Part shown: piece after piece, positions 18,405 through 26,837 of the stretch | Numbering within the stretch: position 1 is the stretch's first letter | Layout of the letters: each line of letters begins with the position of its first letter | NCBI GenBank assembly: GCA_035762665.1 | Contig: DASTNZ010000182.1 | Location: 9,736-73,735 of the forward strand | Reading direction: 5' to 3' | Length of the DNA: 64,000 bases | Source: JASLBX01 sp035762665 | Lineage (GTDB): Bacteria; Actinomycetota; Actinomycetes; Jiangellales; Jiangellaceae | The notes under the pieces: model-generated | Databases searched by the model: none | Told to the model about the DNA's origin: nothing | What the model saw: the letters and a program-made list of their open reading frames with translations, nothing else | Translations under genes and position numbers: made by a program

Positions 18405-18803
18405 CTACTCCGGCGCATCCGCGGGAGTGTCGGAGCGCCAGGGAGCGCGCCACTCGGGTGCCTCCCAACCCTCCATTACGTAGATCCGTTCGCGCGCGAC
18501 TTTGTCCTCCCGGAACTCGAGTATCTGAACCCCGAACATCGGCGGACCGGCGTCGTAGGAAACAGATAACTCCACGACGATCAGATCTTGCCCTGCCGTG
18601 ATCCGTCGGACGTGGTAGCGGACTTCCGCGGGATACTGGCGGCGCCACTCAGTGAAGTTGCTGACGCCCTCAAACCGCTCCCCGGATTGCGGGAACTCCA
18701 GCACGGCGTCGTCGTGGTAGATCTCATGGGCGAAATCCACGTCCGCGCCGGCGTACTCGAAGTACCGCCTTACCTTCTCGAATCGAATCGATTGGCCGAC
18801 CAT
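18405..18803 (-). CDS. SnoaL-like/NTF2-fold protein
   Basis: AGGAGG placed 4 nt before the ATG at 18803 decides this start over an upstream one, giving 132 residues. The sequence shows the NTF2-like cone fold: a first helix (IRFEKVRRYFEYAGA), HEIYHDDAVLEFPQSGERFEG, and a C-terminal sheet with ILEFREDKVARERIYVMEGWEAP. These proteins bind small hydrophobic ligands or act as ketosteroid-isomerase-like enzymes. No substrate is indicated. It is divergent from the topoisomerase IB gene. Confidence 0.82.
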   Translation of the reverse strand: MVGQSIRFEKVRRYFEYAGADVDFAHEIYHDDAVLEFPQSGERFEGVSNFTEWRRQYPAEVRYHVRRITAGQDLIVVELSVSYDAGPPMFGVQILEFREDKVARERIYVMEGWEAPEWRAPWRSDTPADAPE

Positions 18804-19004
18804 GTCACCTCCTGCTCTGCGCAGCATGCCGCCATGCGATGCGCAAGTATCACGATCTCATCGTCCGCAGATGCTGCCGCGGACGGCGAGCTGCCGATCG
18901 TCCATATCCCAGGTACGGCGCAGACTTGCGGCATCCGAGTGGTACGCGACTGGCCTGCCGGGTACTTACTAACGGGCTACGGGGCGAGCGAAGGGGCGTC
19001 GGAG

Positions 19005-20033
19005 GTGCGGCTGCGACGGTGGGACCCAGCGGGCCCGGCGATATGTCGACGTCGCCGGGGCCGCGGTTTCAGCTACACCGATCCGGACGGCCAGCCAATA
19101 GCCGACGAGGCCGTTCTCCAGCGGATCGCCAACCTGGTGATTCCGCCCGCGTGGCGCGACGTCCGGATCTGCCCGTGGCCGAACGGGCACTTGCAGGCGG
19201 TCGGGACGGACGACGCCGGCCGGCGGCAATACCTGTACCACCCGGCCTGGCGGGAGCTGCGCGACCGGGAGAAGTTCTACCGGCTCCGGCTGTTCGCCGA
19301 ACGGCTTCCGTCGGCGCGAGCACAGATCGCCGCGGACCTTGCCACGCGTGGCCTGAACCGCCGTCGGGTCTTGGCCACCGCAGCCCGGTTGCTCGACATC
19401 GGCTTCTTCCGGATCGGCGGCGAGGAGTACGCCGAGGACAACGGCTCGTACGGGCTGGCCACGGTGCTCCGCGAGCACGTGAGCATGGCTCGAAATGGGA
19501 CGGTCATCTTCGACTATCCGGCGAAGTGGGGCCTCCAACGAATCCACGCGATCGCCGACCAGGATGTCGTTTCCGTCATTCAGGCGTTGCGGCGCCGACG
19601 TGAACCGGGCGAATCGCTGCTCGCCTACTACGAGGGGCGGCAGTGGAAGCGCGTGCGATCCGAGGAGATCAATGACTACCTGAAGGAGATCTTTGGCACC
19701 GAGGTGACGGCCAAGGACTTCCGCACCTGGCACGCCACCGTGCTCGCCGCCGTCTCCCTCTCGGTCGTACAGCACACCGGTTCGCGCACCGCCAGAAAGC
19801 GCGCGCTCGCCCACACGATGCGTGAGGTGTCGCATTACCTCGGCAACACGCCGGCTGTGTCTCGCTCGTCGTACGTCGACCCGCACGTGGTCGAGGCCTA
19901 CGAGCAGGGCGAGACGGTCGCCTCGGCACTCGACGGGTTAGGCGACACTGCCGTGGGCGACCTTGCCACCCACGGCAGGGTCGAGGAGGCGGTCCTGAAG
20001 CTGCTGAACGCCCGGCATCCGACTGGAGTTTGA
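19005..20033 (+). CDS. Type IB DNA topoisomerase
   Basis: From the GTG at 19005 (preceded by AAGGGGCGTCGGAG) the protein has 342 residues, the usual size of bacterial topoisomerase IB. It begins VRLRRWDPAGP, then RRRRGRGFSYTDPDG, a conserved N-terminal signature of the family. The catalytic core shows FRTWHATV, the TARKRA arginine/lysine region and the nucleophile Y290 in SRSSYVDP. It relaxes supercoils through a 3'-phosphotyrosyl intermediate and is an accessory enzyme in bacteria. The frame is open further upstream, with an alternative ATG at 18834. Confidence 0.92.
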   Translation: MRLRRWDPAGPAICRRRRGRGFSYTDPDGQPIADEAVLQRIANLVIPPAWRDVRICPWPNGHLQAVGTDDAGRRQYLYHPAWRELRDREKFYRLRLFAERLPSARAQIAADLATRGLNRRRVLATAARLLDIGFFRIGGEEYAEDNGSYGLATVLREHVSMARNGTVIFDYPAKWGLQRIHAIADQDVVSVIQALRRRREPGESLLAYYEGRQWKRVRSEEINDYLKEIFGTEVTAKDFRTWHATVLAAVSLSVVQHTGSRTARKRALAHTMREVSHYLGNTPAVSRSSYVDPHVVEAYEQGETVASALDGLGDTAVGDLATHGRVEEAVLKLLNARHPTGV

Positions 20034-20149
20034 CCGGCCACCGAACTGCTCCCGCCTGCGCTCTTTCGCACACTGCCTCATGTTTCGGTGCCATCGGCCT
20101 GGGCAACCCGGTCTGGTACACGCAGATATGGACAAGGAGGCACGACGAC

Positions 20150-20731
20150 ATGGCAGCACAACGGATCCAAGGCAAGAAGATCGCCTTCCTGATGGCAGAC
20201 GAAGGCGTCGAGCAGATCGAGTTCACCCGCCCCTGGGAGGCCGTCGAACAAGCAGGCGGCCAGCCCGAGCTGATCACGCCGAGCGGCGGCAAGGTGCAAG
20301 CGTTCAACCACCTGGACAAGGGCGACACGTTCAGCGCCGACAAGAAGGTCACGGAGGCGAATCCCGCCGATTACTACGGCCTTGTCCTGCCTGGCGGGGT
20401 GGCAAATCCCGACAGGCTTCGCATGGATGAATCGGCCGTCCAGTTCGTGCGCGCGTTCTTCGAGGCGGGTAAGCCGGTGGCGGCGATCTGCCACGCGCCG
20501 TGGACGCTCATCGAGGCCGGCGTGGTGCAGGGGCGCACCCTCACCTCATGGCCGAGCCTGCAGACAGACCTCCGCAACGCTGGGGCGACGTGGGTCGACG
20601 AACAGGTTCACGTCGACCAGGGCCTCGTCACAAGCCGCAAGCCGGACGATCTGGATGCATTCTGCGCCAAGGCGATCGAGGAGTTCGCCGAGGGCCGGCA
20701 CGAGGGGCAGCAGGCCGCGACAGCGGAGTGA
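20150..20731 (+). CDS. DJ-1/PfpI family protein (general stress protein 18-like)
   Basis: AAGGAGG 9 nt upstream selects this ATG; the product has 193 residues. The class-I glutamine amidotransferase-like fold has the nucleophile elbow AAICHAPW with the reactive cysteine, and a conserved acidic residue early in the chain (ADEGVEQIEF). Family members are chaperones, deglycase-like or protease-like stress proteins. It is transcribed in the same direction as the topoisomerase gene 116 nt upstream and probably belongs to a stress regulon. Confidence 0.9.
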   Translation: MAAQRIQGKKIAFLMADEGVEQIEFTRPWEAVEQAGGQPELITPSGGKVQAFNHLDKGDTFSADKKVTEANPADYYGLVLPGGVANPDRLRMDESAVQFVRAFFEAGKPVAAICHAPWTLIEAGVVQGRTLTSWPSLQTDLRNAGATWVDEQVHVDQGLVTSRKPDDLDAFCAKAIEEFAEGRHEGQQAATAE

Positions 20732-20875
20732 CTGAGCGGTTGCCGCACGAATCGAGGTGTGCGGACAATCGCTCATGCAACTTCTTGCTCAGGATGGCGG
20801 TAGCGACAGGGGCTGGACGTCCGTCCTCCCCCCGCTTGCCGCCATCACCATGGCGTTGATCAGCTGCGAAGTCAC

Positions 20876-21742
20876 ATGACGGCGCACTCCCCTGCGATCG
20901 CCGAACACGCGGCGACGGTGGCTGGGCAGGCCGCGGATCGGGCGGGCGTCGACATCAGGTCGGTGCACGAACTTGGCGAATTGGCCGACGTGTGCGCGCT
21001 GCTGGACCGCATCTGGCTGCCCGAGCCCACCAACCCACTGCTCACGACCGAGTTCGCACGGGCGCTGTCTCACGCCGGCAACTACGTCGCCGGCGCCTTC
21101 GACGGCGACGAACTGGTTGGATCGTGCGTGGGCTTCTTCTCCGCCCCGGCTGGCGAATCGATGCACTCGCACGTTGCCGGGGTCGCCGACGTGGCGCTCG
21201 GTCGCCAGGTCGGCCTGGCGCTCAAGCTGCATCAGCGGGCCTGGGCACTGCAGCATGGGTTGCGCGAAATCACCTGGACCTTTGACCCACTCGTCCGGCG
21301 CAATGCCTACTTCAACCTGGTCAAGCTGGCCGCGCGACCGCGGGAGTACCTGGTCGACTTCTACGGCGACATTCCCGACTCGGTCAACGCCGGCCAGGGC
21401 AGCGACCGCCTACTGCTGGCGTGGGATCTCGCATCGCCGGCCGTCGTCGCCGCCAGTGAAGGCCGGCTGGCGAGCGCCTCCGTTTCGGGTGCTGTCCGTT
21501 CGGTCTCCGTGTCAGCCACGGACCGACCGGTCGTCGCCGCCGAACGCGAATGGCGATCAGCCCGGCTGGTAACCATCCAGTTGCCGGCTGACATCTCCGC
21601 TCTACGCCGCGACGATGCCGAACTGGCCCGCGAATGGCGGCAGGCGGTCCGCGCGGTCCTCGGAGACCTGATGGACGATGGGTGGCAGGTCATCGGATTC
21701 TCGCGGGATGAGGGGTATGTCGTGGAGAGGACGATGGAGTGA
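20876..21742 (+). CDS. GNAT-family N-acetyltransferase paired with a MenC-like enzyme
   Basis: This 288-residue protein has a GNAT-like core: ELVGSCVGFFSAP, a VAGVADVALGRQVGLALKLHQ stretch corresponding to the acetyl-CoA loop and helix, and YFNLVKLAARPREYLVDFYG. Its length exceeds a minimal GNAT domain because of a C-terminal extension. The next gene starts inside its stop codon (GTGA) and encodes an N-acylamino-acid racemase/MenC homologue, so the two probably process the same acylated substrate. Confidence 0.8.
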   Translation: MTAHSPAIAEHAATVAGQAADRAGVDIRSVHELGELADVCALLDRIWLPEPTNPLLTTEFARALSHAGNYVAGAFDGDELVGSCVGFFSAPAGESMHSHVAGVADVALGRQVGLALKLHQRAWALQHGLREITWTFDPLVRRNAYFNLVKLAARPREYLVDFYGDIPDSVNAGQGSDRLLLAWDLASPAVVAASEGRLASASVSGAVRSVSVSATDRPVVAAEREWRSARLVTIQLPADISALRRDDAELAREWRQAVRAVLGDLMDDGWQVIGFSRDEGYVVERTME

Positions 21743-22848
21743 AGCTCACCGGATTCGAGCTGCGCCGGGTGGCGATGCCGCTCGTCGCTCCGTTCCGGAC
21801 GTCGTTCGGCGTCGAGACCGAGCGGGACGTCCTCCTGGTGCGTGCCGCGACCACTGAAAGCGATGGCTGGGGAGAATGCGTGGCCATCGCCGAGCCGCTG
21901 TACTCGTCCGAATATGTGGACGGAGCAGCGGAGGTTATCCGTCGTTTCCTGGTGCCACGGCTGTTCGCCGCGAGTGACGTGCACCCGCAGCAGGTTGCTC
22001 GCCTGATCGCTACCGTCAAGGGACACCGGATGGCGAAGGCCGCCGTCGAGACGGCTGTGCTTGACGCCTGGCTACGAGCGCGCGGGGAGTCGTTCGCAGA
22101 GTTCCTCGGCGGGGTCCGTGACCGCGTGCCCACCGGGGTGTCTGTCGGGATCATGGACTCCACTGGCGAGCTGCTCGATGCCGTCGCCGGCTATCTCGAC
22201 AAGGGGTACGTGCGGATAAAGCTGAAGATCGAGCCTGGGTGGGACGTCGAGCCGGTCCGCGCGGTGCGTGAGAGATTCGGCGACGGACTACTCCTTCAGG
22301 TGGACGCCAATACCGCATACACGCTGGCCGACGTCCGGATACTAAGGCGGCTTGACGAGTTCGACCTCCTCCTAATCGAGCAGCCGTTCGCGGAAGACGA
22401 CCTTCGCGAGCACGCCGAACTGGCGCGGCACATCCGCACGCCGGTCTGTTTGGACGAGTCGATCACCTCCGCCAAGGTCGCCGCGGACGCGATAGCGCTG
22501 GGAGCCGCACAGATCGTCAATATCAAACCCGGCCGGGTCGGCGGCTACCTGGAGGCCCGCCGCATCCACGACCTGTGCCGGGCCAACGGAATCGCGGTCT
22601 GGTGCGGGGGGATGCTGGAGACCGGCATCGGGCGAGCGGCCAATGTGGCGCTGGCCGCCCTGCCCGGATTCACCCTGCCGGGCGACATCTCTGCGTCCGA
22701 GCGGTATTACGCGCGCGACATCACCAAACCGTTCGTGCTGGAGGCCGGCCACGTCGCCGTGCCGGCCGGTCCGGGGCTCGGAGTCGAGCCGCTGCCGAAC
22801 GTCCTCGCCGAGGTCACGACCGCTACGGAGTGGTTACCAGCCAGCTAA
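21739..22848 (+). CDS. menC: o-Succinylbenzoate synthase / N-acylamino-acid racemase (enolase superfamily)
   Basis: The 369-residue protein has the enolase-superfamily barrel with all catalytic residues: K161-x-K163 (RIKLKIEPG), metal ligands D189 (VDAN), E214 (EQPF) and D239 (DESI), and the second-face K263 (NIKPGR). This is the MenC/NAAAR signature. In the menaquinone pathway it dehydrates SHCHC to o-succinylbenzoate; paralogues racemise N-succinyl amino acids. No other men genes are nearby and the partner is a GNAT acyltransferase, which favours an N-acyl amino acid role. The GTG start overlaps the GNAT stop. Confidence 0.9.
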   Translation: MKLTGFELRRVAMPLVAPFRTSFGVETERDVLLVRAATTESDGWGECVAIAEPLYSSEYVDGAAEVIRRFLVPRLFAASDVHPQQVARLIATVKGHRMAKAAVETAVLDAWLRARGESFAEFLGGVRDRVPTGVSVGIMDSTGELLDAVAGYLDKGYVRIKLKIEPGWDVEPVRAVRERFGDGLLLQVDANTAYTLADVRILRRLDEFDLLLIEQPFAEDDLREHAELARHIRTPVCLDESITSAKVAADAIALGAAQIVNIKPGRVGGYLEARRIHDLCRANGIAVWCGGMLETGIGRAANVALAALPGFTLPGDISASERYYARDITKPFVLEAGHVAVPAGPGLGVEPLPNVLAEVTTATEWLPAS

Positions 22849-22857
22849 GTCGATCTG

Positions 22858-23493
22858 TCACGACGGATCGGTGGTGTAGAACGCGATGGATCGGTCGGCA
22901 GCCGCCCGGGCTGCCGTCTCGTCCGTGCCGAAGGCGATGTCGGCTTCGCACCACTTCTGGCCGCTGAGCGTGGCGAACTCCTTGCCCTCGGCGGAGAGCA
23001 TCCAGTCCATGCGCTCCTGCGGATCCAGCGGTGGCGCGCCGCTCAGGTGCATCGCCAGCCCGAGCAATGCCCCGTCCCAGCCGATGCCGGTGGCGCCGGG
23101 GCCGTACTCTGCCCACAGCTCGTCGCTGACATGACCGACGTGTTCCAGCTCGAAGCGGGTACGGCCGTCGCCGTCAGGGGCGAGGCGCACCTCGATCCAG
23201 CTCACCTGGCCGCCGAACTCCCAGGTGGCGGCGAAGCTCTTCGGCGGATCGCAGCGCTCGACGACCCCGCTGGCGTTGCCCTCGAGCTGGTAGCGCCCGT
23301 TCAGCTGGAGGTCACCGCTGATCGGCAGGAACCACCGAGGGATGCGCTCCGGGTTGGTGCAGGCGTCCCAGACATCTTCGAGCGTGGCGTCATAGGTCTG
23401 GCTGATGGTGGCCACCCGCGCCTCGCCGGCTTCGAGGGCCCGACTGCCGATCTGCCGGCGAACAGCGTTGATCTGCTGTGTGACATCGATCAT
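22858..23493 (-). CDS. AHSA1/SRPBCC-domain protein
   Basis: The product of 211 residues has an AHSA1-type START fold: YDATLEDVWDACTNPERIPRWFLPISGDLQ, then WEFGGQVSWIEVRLAPDGDGRTRFELEH. AAAGGAG precedes the ATG. A C-terminal part after ~150 includes a predicted helix. Its start overlaps the stop of the upstream ArsR gene (ATGA), an arrangement widespread in actinomycetes. In such pairs the ArsR protein represses both genes; the ligand is unknown. Confidence 0.87.
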   Translation of the reverse strand: MIDVTQQINAVRRQIGSRALEAGEARVATISQTYDATLEDVWDACTNPERIPRWFLPISGDLQLNGRYQLEGNASGVVERCDPPKSFAATWEFGGQVSWIEVRLAPDGDGRTRFELEHVGHVSDELWAEYGPGATGIGWDGALLGLAMHLSGAPPLDPQERMDWMLSAEGKEFATLSGQKWCEADIAFGTDETAARAAADRSIAFYTTDPS

Positions 23494-23861
23494 GATGTGC
23501 TCCTTTGATTGGGTTGATCACTATGAAGGCGACGCTCGCGTTTGCCGCGGGCGAGCTCGGTCGCCAGTGCTTCCAGCGGCGGCGTCCAGAACCGGCGGAA
23601 CCGGTCGAGCCACACATCGACGTCCTGCAGCGGTTCGGAGTTCACCGCGTACAGCCGCCGAGCACCTTCGGGCCGCACCGTGGCGAATCCGGCGTCGCGC
23701 AGGACCTTGAGGTGCTGAGACACCGCCGGCTGGGTGATGCCGAACTCCGCCTGGATAACCGCGGACACCTCGCCCGAGCTTCGCTCGCCGTCGGCAAGCA
23801 GTTCCAGAATCCGACGCCGTACCGGGTCGCCCAGGACGTCGAACGCGTGCATGCCCGGCAA
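23490..23861 (-). CDS. ArsR-family transcriptional repressor
   Basis: The product of 123 residues is a winged helix of the ArsR family: FDVLGDPVRRRILELLADGERSSGEV, then the recognition helix in ITQPAVSQHLKVLRDAGF, and the wing VRPEGARRLYAVN. No metal-binding cysteine pair is present, so it is not a classic arsenic sensor. Either of two ATGs (residues 1 or 4) can serve. It is translationally coupled to the AHSA1-domain gene and has a palindrome in its leader. Confidence 0.9.
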   Translation of the reverse strand: MPGMHAFDVLGDPVRRRILELLADGERSSGEVSAVIQAEFGITQPAVSQHLKVLRDAGFATVRPEGARRLYAVNSEPLQDVDVWLDRFRRFWTPPLEALATELARGKRERRLHSDQPNQRSTS

Positions 23862-23875
23862 TGTATCAGCTGCTG

Positions 23876-23885
23876 CTTATATAAG
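23876..23885 (-). promoter_or_regulatory. Palindromic operator candidate for the ArsR gene
   Basis: A perfect AT-rich palindrome, CTTATATAAG, lies 15 nt upstream of the ArsR start in an otherwise GC-rich context. It is well placed for autoregulation and may also include the -10 element. Confidence 0.5.
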
Positions 23886-23996
23886 TCAACGTTTAGTTTC
23901 GGCGGGAAGCTGGCCCGACGTGTCCGGGCAGCTTGGCGACATCGATGTGATGCCGGCCTTCGTCGGAGAATTCACGCGCGCCAGCTCCAGGGCATG

Positions 23997-24632
23997 TCAC
24001 GCGCAGAGCTGCGCGCGCAGGACACCGTACGTCCACTGCTCCCATCGCTCCGGAGACCAACCCCGAACGTGCACGAGCAGCAGAAATATCTCCGTGCTCA
24101 GTAACGCGAACAAAATGTCCGCAGCCTGCTCGGCGGTCAGGCCCGGAACAACACCGGGTTTGGTGACCAGAGCCTTGGCCGCGGTGTCGTGCACTTCGTA
24201 TCGGGGACGCTCACCTTCCGGCCACAGGGCCGCAACCTCGGCATCCGTGGCCGCGGCCGTGTCGACCATGTCGACGAGTGGTGCCACCCGCTTGAGCACC
24301 TCGCAAGTACCGCGCACGTGGGCCCGAAGCTGCGCGTCCGCAGTGTCCGCGGCGATGACGTCGCGAAACCATGGCCTATCCATCGTTGCAACCGGCTCGT
24401 CGTCCCCTGCGATCGTGATGTCGACCAGCTCCTTCAGCAGCGTCCTCTTGTTGCCGAAGATGAAGTAGATCGTCTGCACTGCGACGCCGGCTCGATCGGC
24501 CACGTCCTGCAGCGGCGTCGCGCCGTACCCGCGCTCGATGAACAGCTCACGCGCCGCGTCGATGATGCGCCGGCGCGTCTCGCGTGCCTTCTCGGCCCGC
24601 TTGTTTACCCGCTTGACCTCCGTCACGCCCAT
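23997..24632 (-). CDS. TetR-family repressor divergent from an ABC exporter
   Basis: The 211-residue protein has an N-terminal TetR helix-turn-helix: RRRIIDAARELFIERGYGATPLQDVADRAGV, followed by TIYFIFGNKRTLLKEL. The C-terminal ligand-binding region is helical and alanine rich, without a recognisable subfamily mark. It is transcribed away from the DrrAB-type exporter genes across a 56-bp gap containing two copies of an 8-bp palindrome. Repression of both itself and the exporter, relieved by the exported drug, is the likely scheme. Confidence 0.9.
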   Translation of the reverse strand: MGVTEVKRVNKRAEKARETRRRIIDAARELFIERGYGATPLQDVADRAGVAVQTIYFIFGNKRTLLKELVDITIAGDDEPVATMDRPWFRDVIAADTADAQLRAHVRGTCEVLKRVAPLVDMVDTAAATDAEVAALWPEGERPRYEVHDTAAKALVTKPGVVPGLTAEQAADILFALLSTEIFLLLVHVRGWSPERWEQWTYGVLRAQLCA

Positions 24633-24638
24633 AGTGTA

Positions 24639-24674
24639 TCTCTAGAGTTCGTCACTAGGAATGAACTCTAGAGA
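24639..24674. promoter_or_regulatory. Double palindromic operator between TetR and ABC exporter genes
   Basis: TCTCTAGAGTTC (24639-24650) and its exact inverse GAACTCTAGAGA (24663-24674) flank 12 nt. Each arm itself contains the perfect palindrome CTCTAGAG (24640-24647 and 24666-24673). The two copies are 26 bp apart, centre to centre. The whole element fills the intergenic space, so binding would block both promoters. Confidence 0.8.
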
Positions 24675-24688
24675 AGGGCTACAGTGGA

Positions 24689-25654
24689 ATGCAGCTGGCC
24701 ATAGAAGCCGCCGGCCTAGTCAAGACGTTCGGCGATACGCAAGCTGTCGACGGAGTAGATCTGACCGTTCCGGCCGGAAGCGTTTACGGCCTCCTAGGAC
24801 CGAACGGCGCCGGCAAGACCACCACGATCCGGATGCTGGCAACCCTCCTTCGGCCGGACGGCGGAGTAGCGCGGGTATTCGGGCACGACGTAGTGACAGA
24901 GGCCGATGCCGTGCGGTCCCGGATCAGCCTGACCGGTCAGTTCGCCTCGATCGACGAGGACCTCACTGGCGCGGAGAACCTGACCCTCCTCGCCCGGTTG
25001 CTCGGGTATTCCCGGTCTGATGGCAAGGCACGAGTGGAAGAACTCCTTACCGCCTTCGGTCTCTCCAGTGCCGCCGGCCGGATCGTGAAGAAGTACTCCG
25101 GAGGCATGCGTCGTCGGCTCGACATCGCGGCCAGCATCATCGTCACACCTGCGTTGCTGTTCCTCGACGAGCCCACCACTGGGCTCGACCCGCACAGTCG
25201 CAACCAGGTCTGGGAGATCGTCCGGACGCTGGTGGCCGAAGGCACCACCGTGCTGCTGACGACTCAGTACCTGGATGAGGCCGACCGCCTTGCCGACCGG
25301 ATCGCCGTCGTCGACCACGGCCGGGTCATCGCGGACGGAACACCGAGCGAACTGAAAGCATCGGTGGGCTCAGGAACCCTCCACATCCGCTTGCTCGACC
25401 CGGCTCGACGGGCAGACGCCCATCACGCAGTGGCCGGCAGCCTGGCGACACCTGTCTATCTCGGCTCGGATGAGGCAGTCCTGACGGCGCGGGCCGACAA
25501 CCCGGGAGATGCCTCCGCCGCCCTGGCCGAGCTGGCCCGGGCCGGCATCGAGGTCAGCACCTTTGCGCTTGGCCAACCGAACCTCGACGAGGTCTTCCTC
25601 GCCCTCACCGGACAGCCTGCCGACACCCATTCCGATCAGGAGAACGCAGCATGA
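24689..25654 (+). CDS. DrrA-type ABC exporter ATP-binding protein
   Basis: The product of 321 residues has Walker A GPNGAGKTT near residue 38, Q-loop LTGQFASID, signature KYSGGMRRRLDIA, Walker B LLFLDEPTTGLD and switch glutamine/histidine region LLTTQYLDEAD. The ~90-residue C-terminal extension ending in LDEVFLALTG is the DrrA regulatory domain. The Q in TTQYLDEAD is typical of DrrA-like daunorubicin-resistance ATPases. It pairs with the permease gene that overlaps its stop by 4 nt. Confidence 0.94.
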   Translation: MQLAIEAAGLVKTFGDTQAVDGVDLTVPAGSVYGLLGPNGAGKTTTIRMLATLLRPDGGVARVFGHDVVTEADAVRSRISLTGQFASIDEDLTGAENLTLLARLLGYSRSDGKARVEELLTAFGLSSAAGRIVKKYSGGMRRRLDIAASIIVTPALLFLDEPTTGLDPHSRNQVWEIVRTLVAEGTTVLLTTQYLDEADRLADRIAVVDHGRVIADGTPSELKASVGSGTLHIRLLDPARRADAHHAVAGSLATPVYLGSDEAVLTARADNPGDASAALAELARAGIEVSTFALGQPNLDEVFLALTGQPADTHSDQENAA

Positions 25655-26496
25655 CCAGCACCCCAGTCACTCATCCGGACCCGGCCCGGGCTGCTTTGAC
25701 GCTGCGGGACGCCGTAGCCCGCGGGCCCCGGCCGCAGCGGGCATCCGCCGCGTCCGCGTCTGTCACCTTCGCCACCCGCGCGTTACTGAAGATCAAGCAT
25801 GTGCCCGAGCAGATGGCGGACGCGATCATGATCCCCATCCTGTTCACGGTGATGTTCACCTACCTGTTCGGCGGCGCGTTGGCCGGGTCCACATACGACT
25901 ACCTGCAGTTCTTGCTGCCCGGCACCATGGTGTTCGCCGTACTGCTCATCACCGTGTACGCCGGCGTCAACCTCAACGGCGACATCACCAAGGGTGTCCT
26001 CGACCGCTTCCGGTCGATGCCGATCTGGCGGCCCGCCCTGATCCTCGGCGGGCTGATCAGTGATGCGGGTCGCAACTTGCTGGCCGCTGGACTTGTGGTC
26101 GGCCTGGGTCTGGCCATGGGGTTCCGCCCGGACGGTGGCCTCACCGGCGTCCTGGCGGCGATCGGGCTGCTGCTCGTGTTCGCCTTCGGCTTGTCATGGG
26201 TTTGGGCGACCCTCGGCCTGGTGCTTCGCACACCCACGTCCGTCACGATGGTGAGCTTCCTCGTCCAGTTCCCGCTTACCTTCGCAAGCAATGTGTTCGT
26301 CGACCCGGCGACCATGCCCGCTTGGCTACGGTCCTTCGTCGAGGCCAACCCGGTAAGCCTGCTCGTCGACACCGTGCGCGGACTGATGCATGGGACCGCC
26401 ACGTCCGCACAGATCGGAGGCGTACTGCTGGCCTCGGCCGCTATCGTTCTGATCTTTGGGCCGTTAACGATGCGTCTCTACCGGACGCGATCGTGA
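25651..26496 (+). CDS. DrrB-type ABC-2 exporter membrane protein
   Basis: The product has 281 residues and starts in the ATGA overlap. A ~50-residue cytosolic leader is followed by six hydrophobic segments; MIPILFTVMFTYLFGG begins the first. The family signature region reads GDITKGVLDRFRSMPIW, as in DrrB permeases. With the upstream ATPase it should form a drug or lipid exporter under the divergent TetR protein. Confidence 0.92.
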   Translation: MTSTPVTHPDPARAALTLRDAVARGPRPQRASAASASVTFATRALLKIKHVPEQMADAIMIPILFTVMFTYLFGGALAGSTYDYLQFLLPGTMVFAVLLITVYAGVNLNGDITKGVLDRFRSMPIWRPALILGGLISDAGRNLLAAGLVVGLGLAMGFRPDGGLTGVLAAIGLLLVFAFGLSWVWATLGLVLRTPTSVTMVSFLVQFPLTFASNVFVDPATMPAWLRSFVEANPVSLLVDTVRGLMHGTATSAQIGGVLLASAAIVLIFGPLTMRLYRTRS

Positions 26497-26511
26497 GGGG
26501 GCTTATTTGCC

Positions 26512-26795
26512 GTGGAGCATGTCGTGAGACGGGTCGGTGTCGTGCGTTGCGAACGCACCGACATCGCGATGACGGACAACTGGGGCGCGGTGCGGTCACC
26601 AGCACGATTGTCTTTGACGAGCGGTTCGGCGACGCCTGCCTTCAGGGGCTGGACGAGTTCTCGCATGTCGAGGTGTTGTTTCTCCTCGACAAGACGACGG
26701 AACGGTCCGCCTACTCGCCGGTCGTGGATCTCAAGCCGACCATGACCGAATTTCTGCCCACTGACGCCCGGCAGCCGGCATGGGTGGTCGGGTGA
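26512..26795 (+). pseudogene. trmO: Degraded TrmO (TsaA-domain) tRNA methyltransferase gene
   Basis: The first part reads VRRVGVVRCERTDIAMTDNWGAVRS. The frame then shifts by one base near 26595, and continues STIVFDERFGDACLQGLDEFSHVEVLFLLDK. It jumps directly to VVDLKPTMTEFLPTDARQPAWVVG. These pieces match the start, core and end of the TsaA/TrmO beta-barrel, which normally methylates t6A37 in tRNA. The central ~60 residues, including the RHPRG-type substrate segment, are missing. One frameshift plus an internal deletion mark a dead gene. Confidence 0.8.
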
Positions 26796-26837
26796 TGGCT
26801 GAGTATTTCCTGCCGTGATCTGGCGGCCAGTGCCTGT

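Noticed and set aside
18588..19004. 139-residue N-terminal extension of topoisomerase IB
   Set aside because: It overlaps the SnoaL-like gene antisense, has no family similarity and gives an abnormal length; the GTG at 19005 fits the family start.
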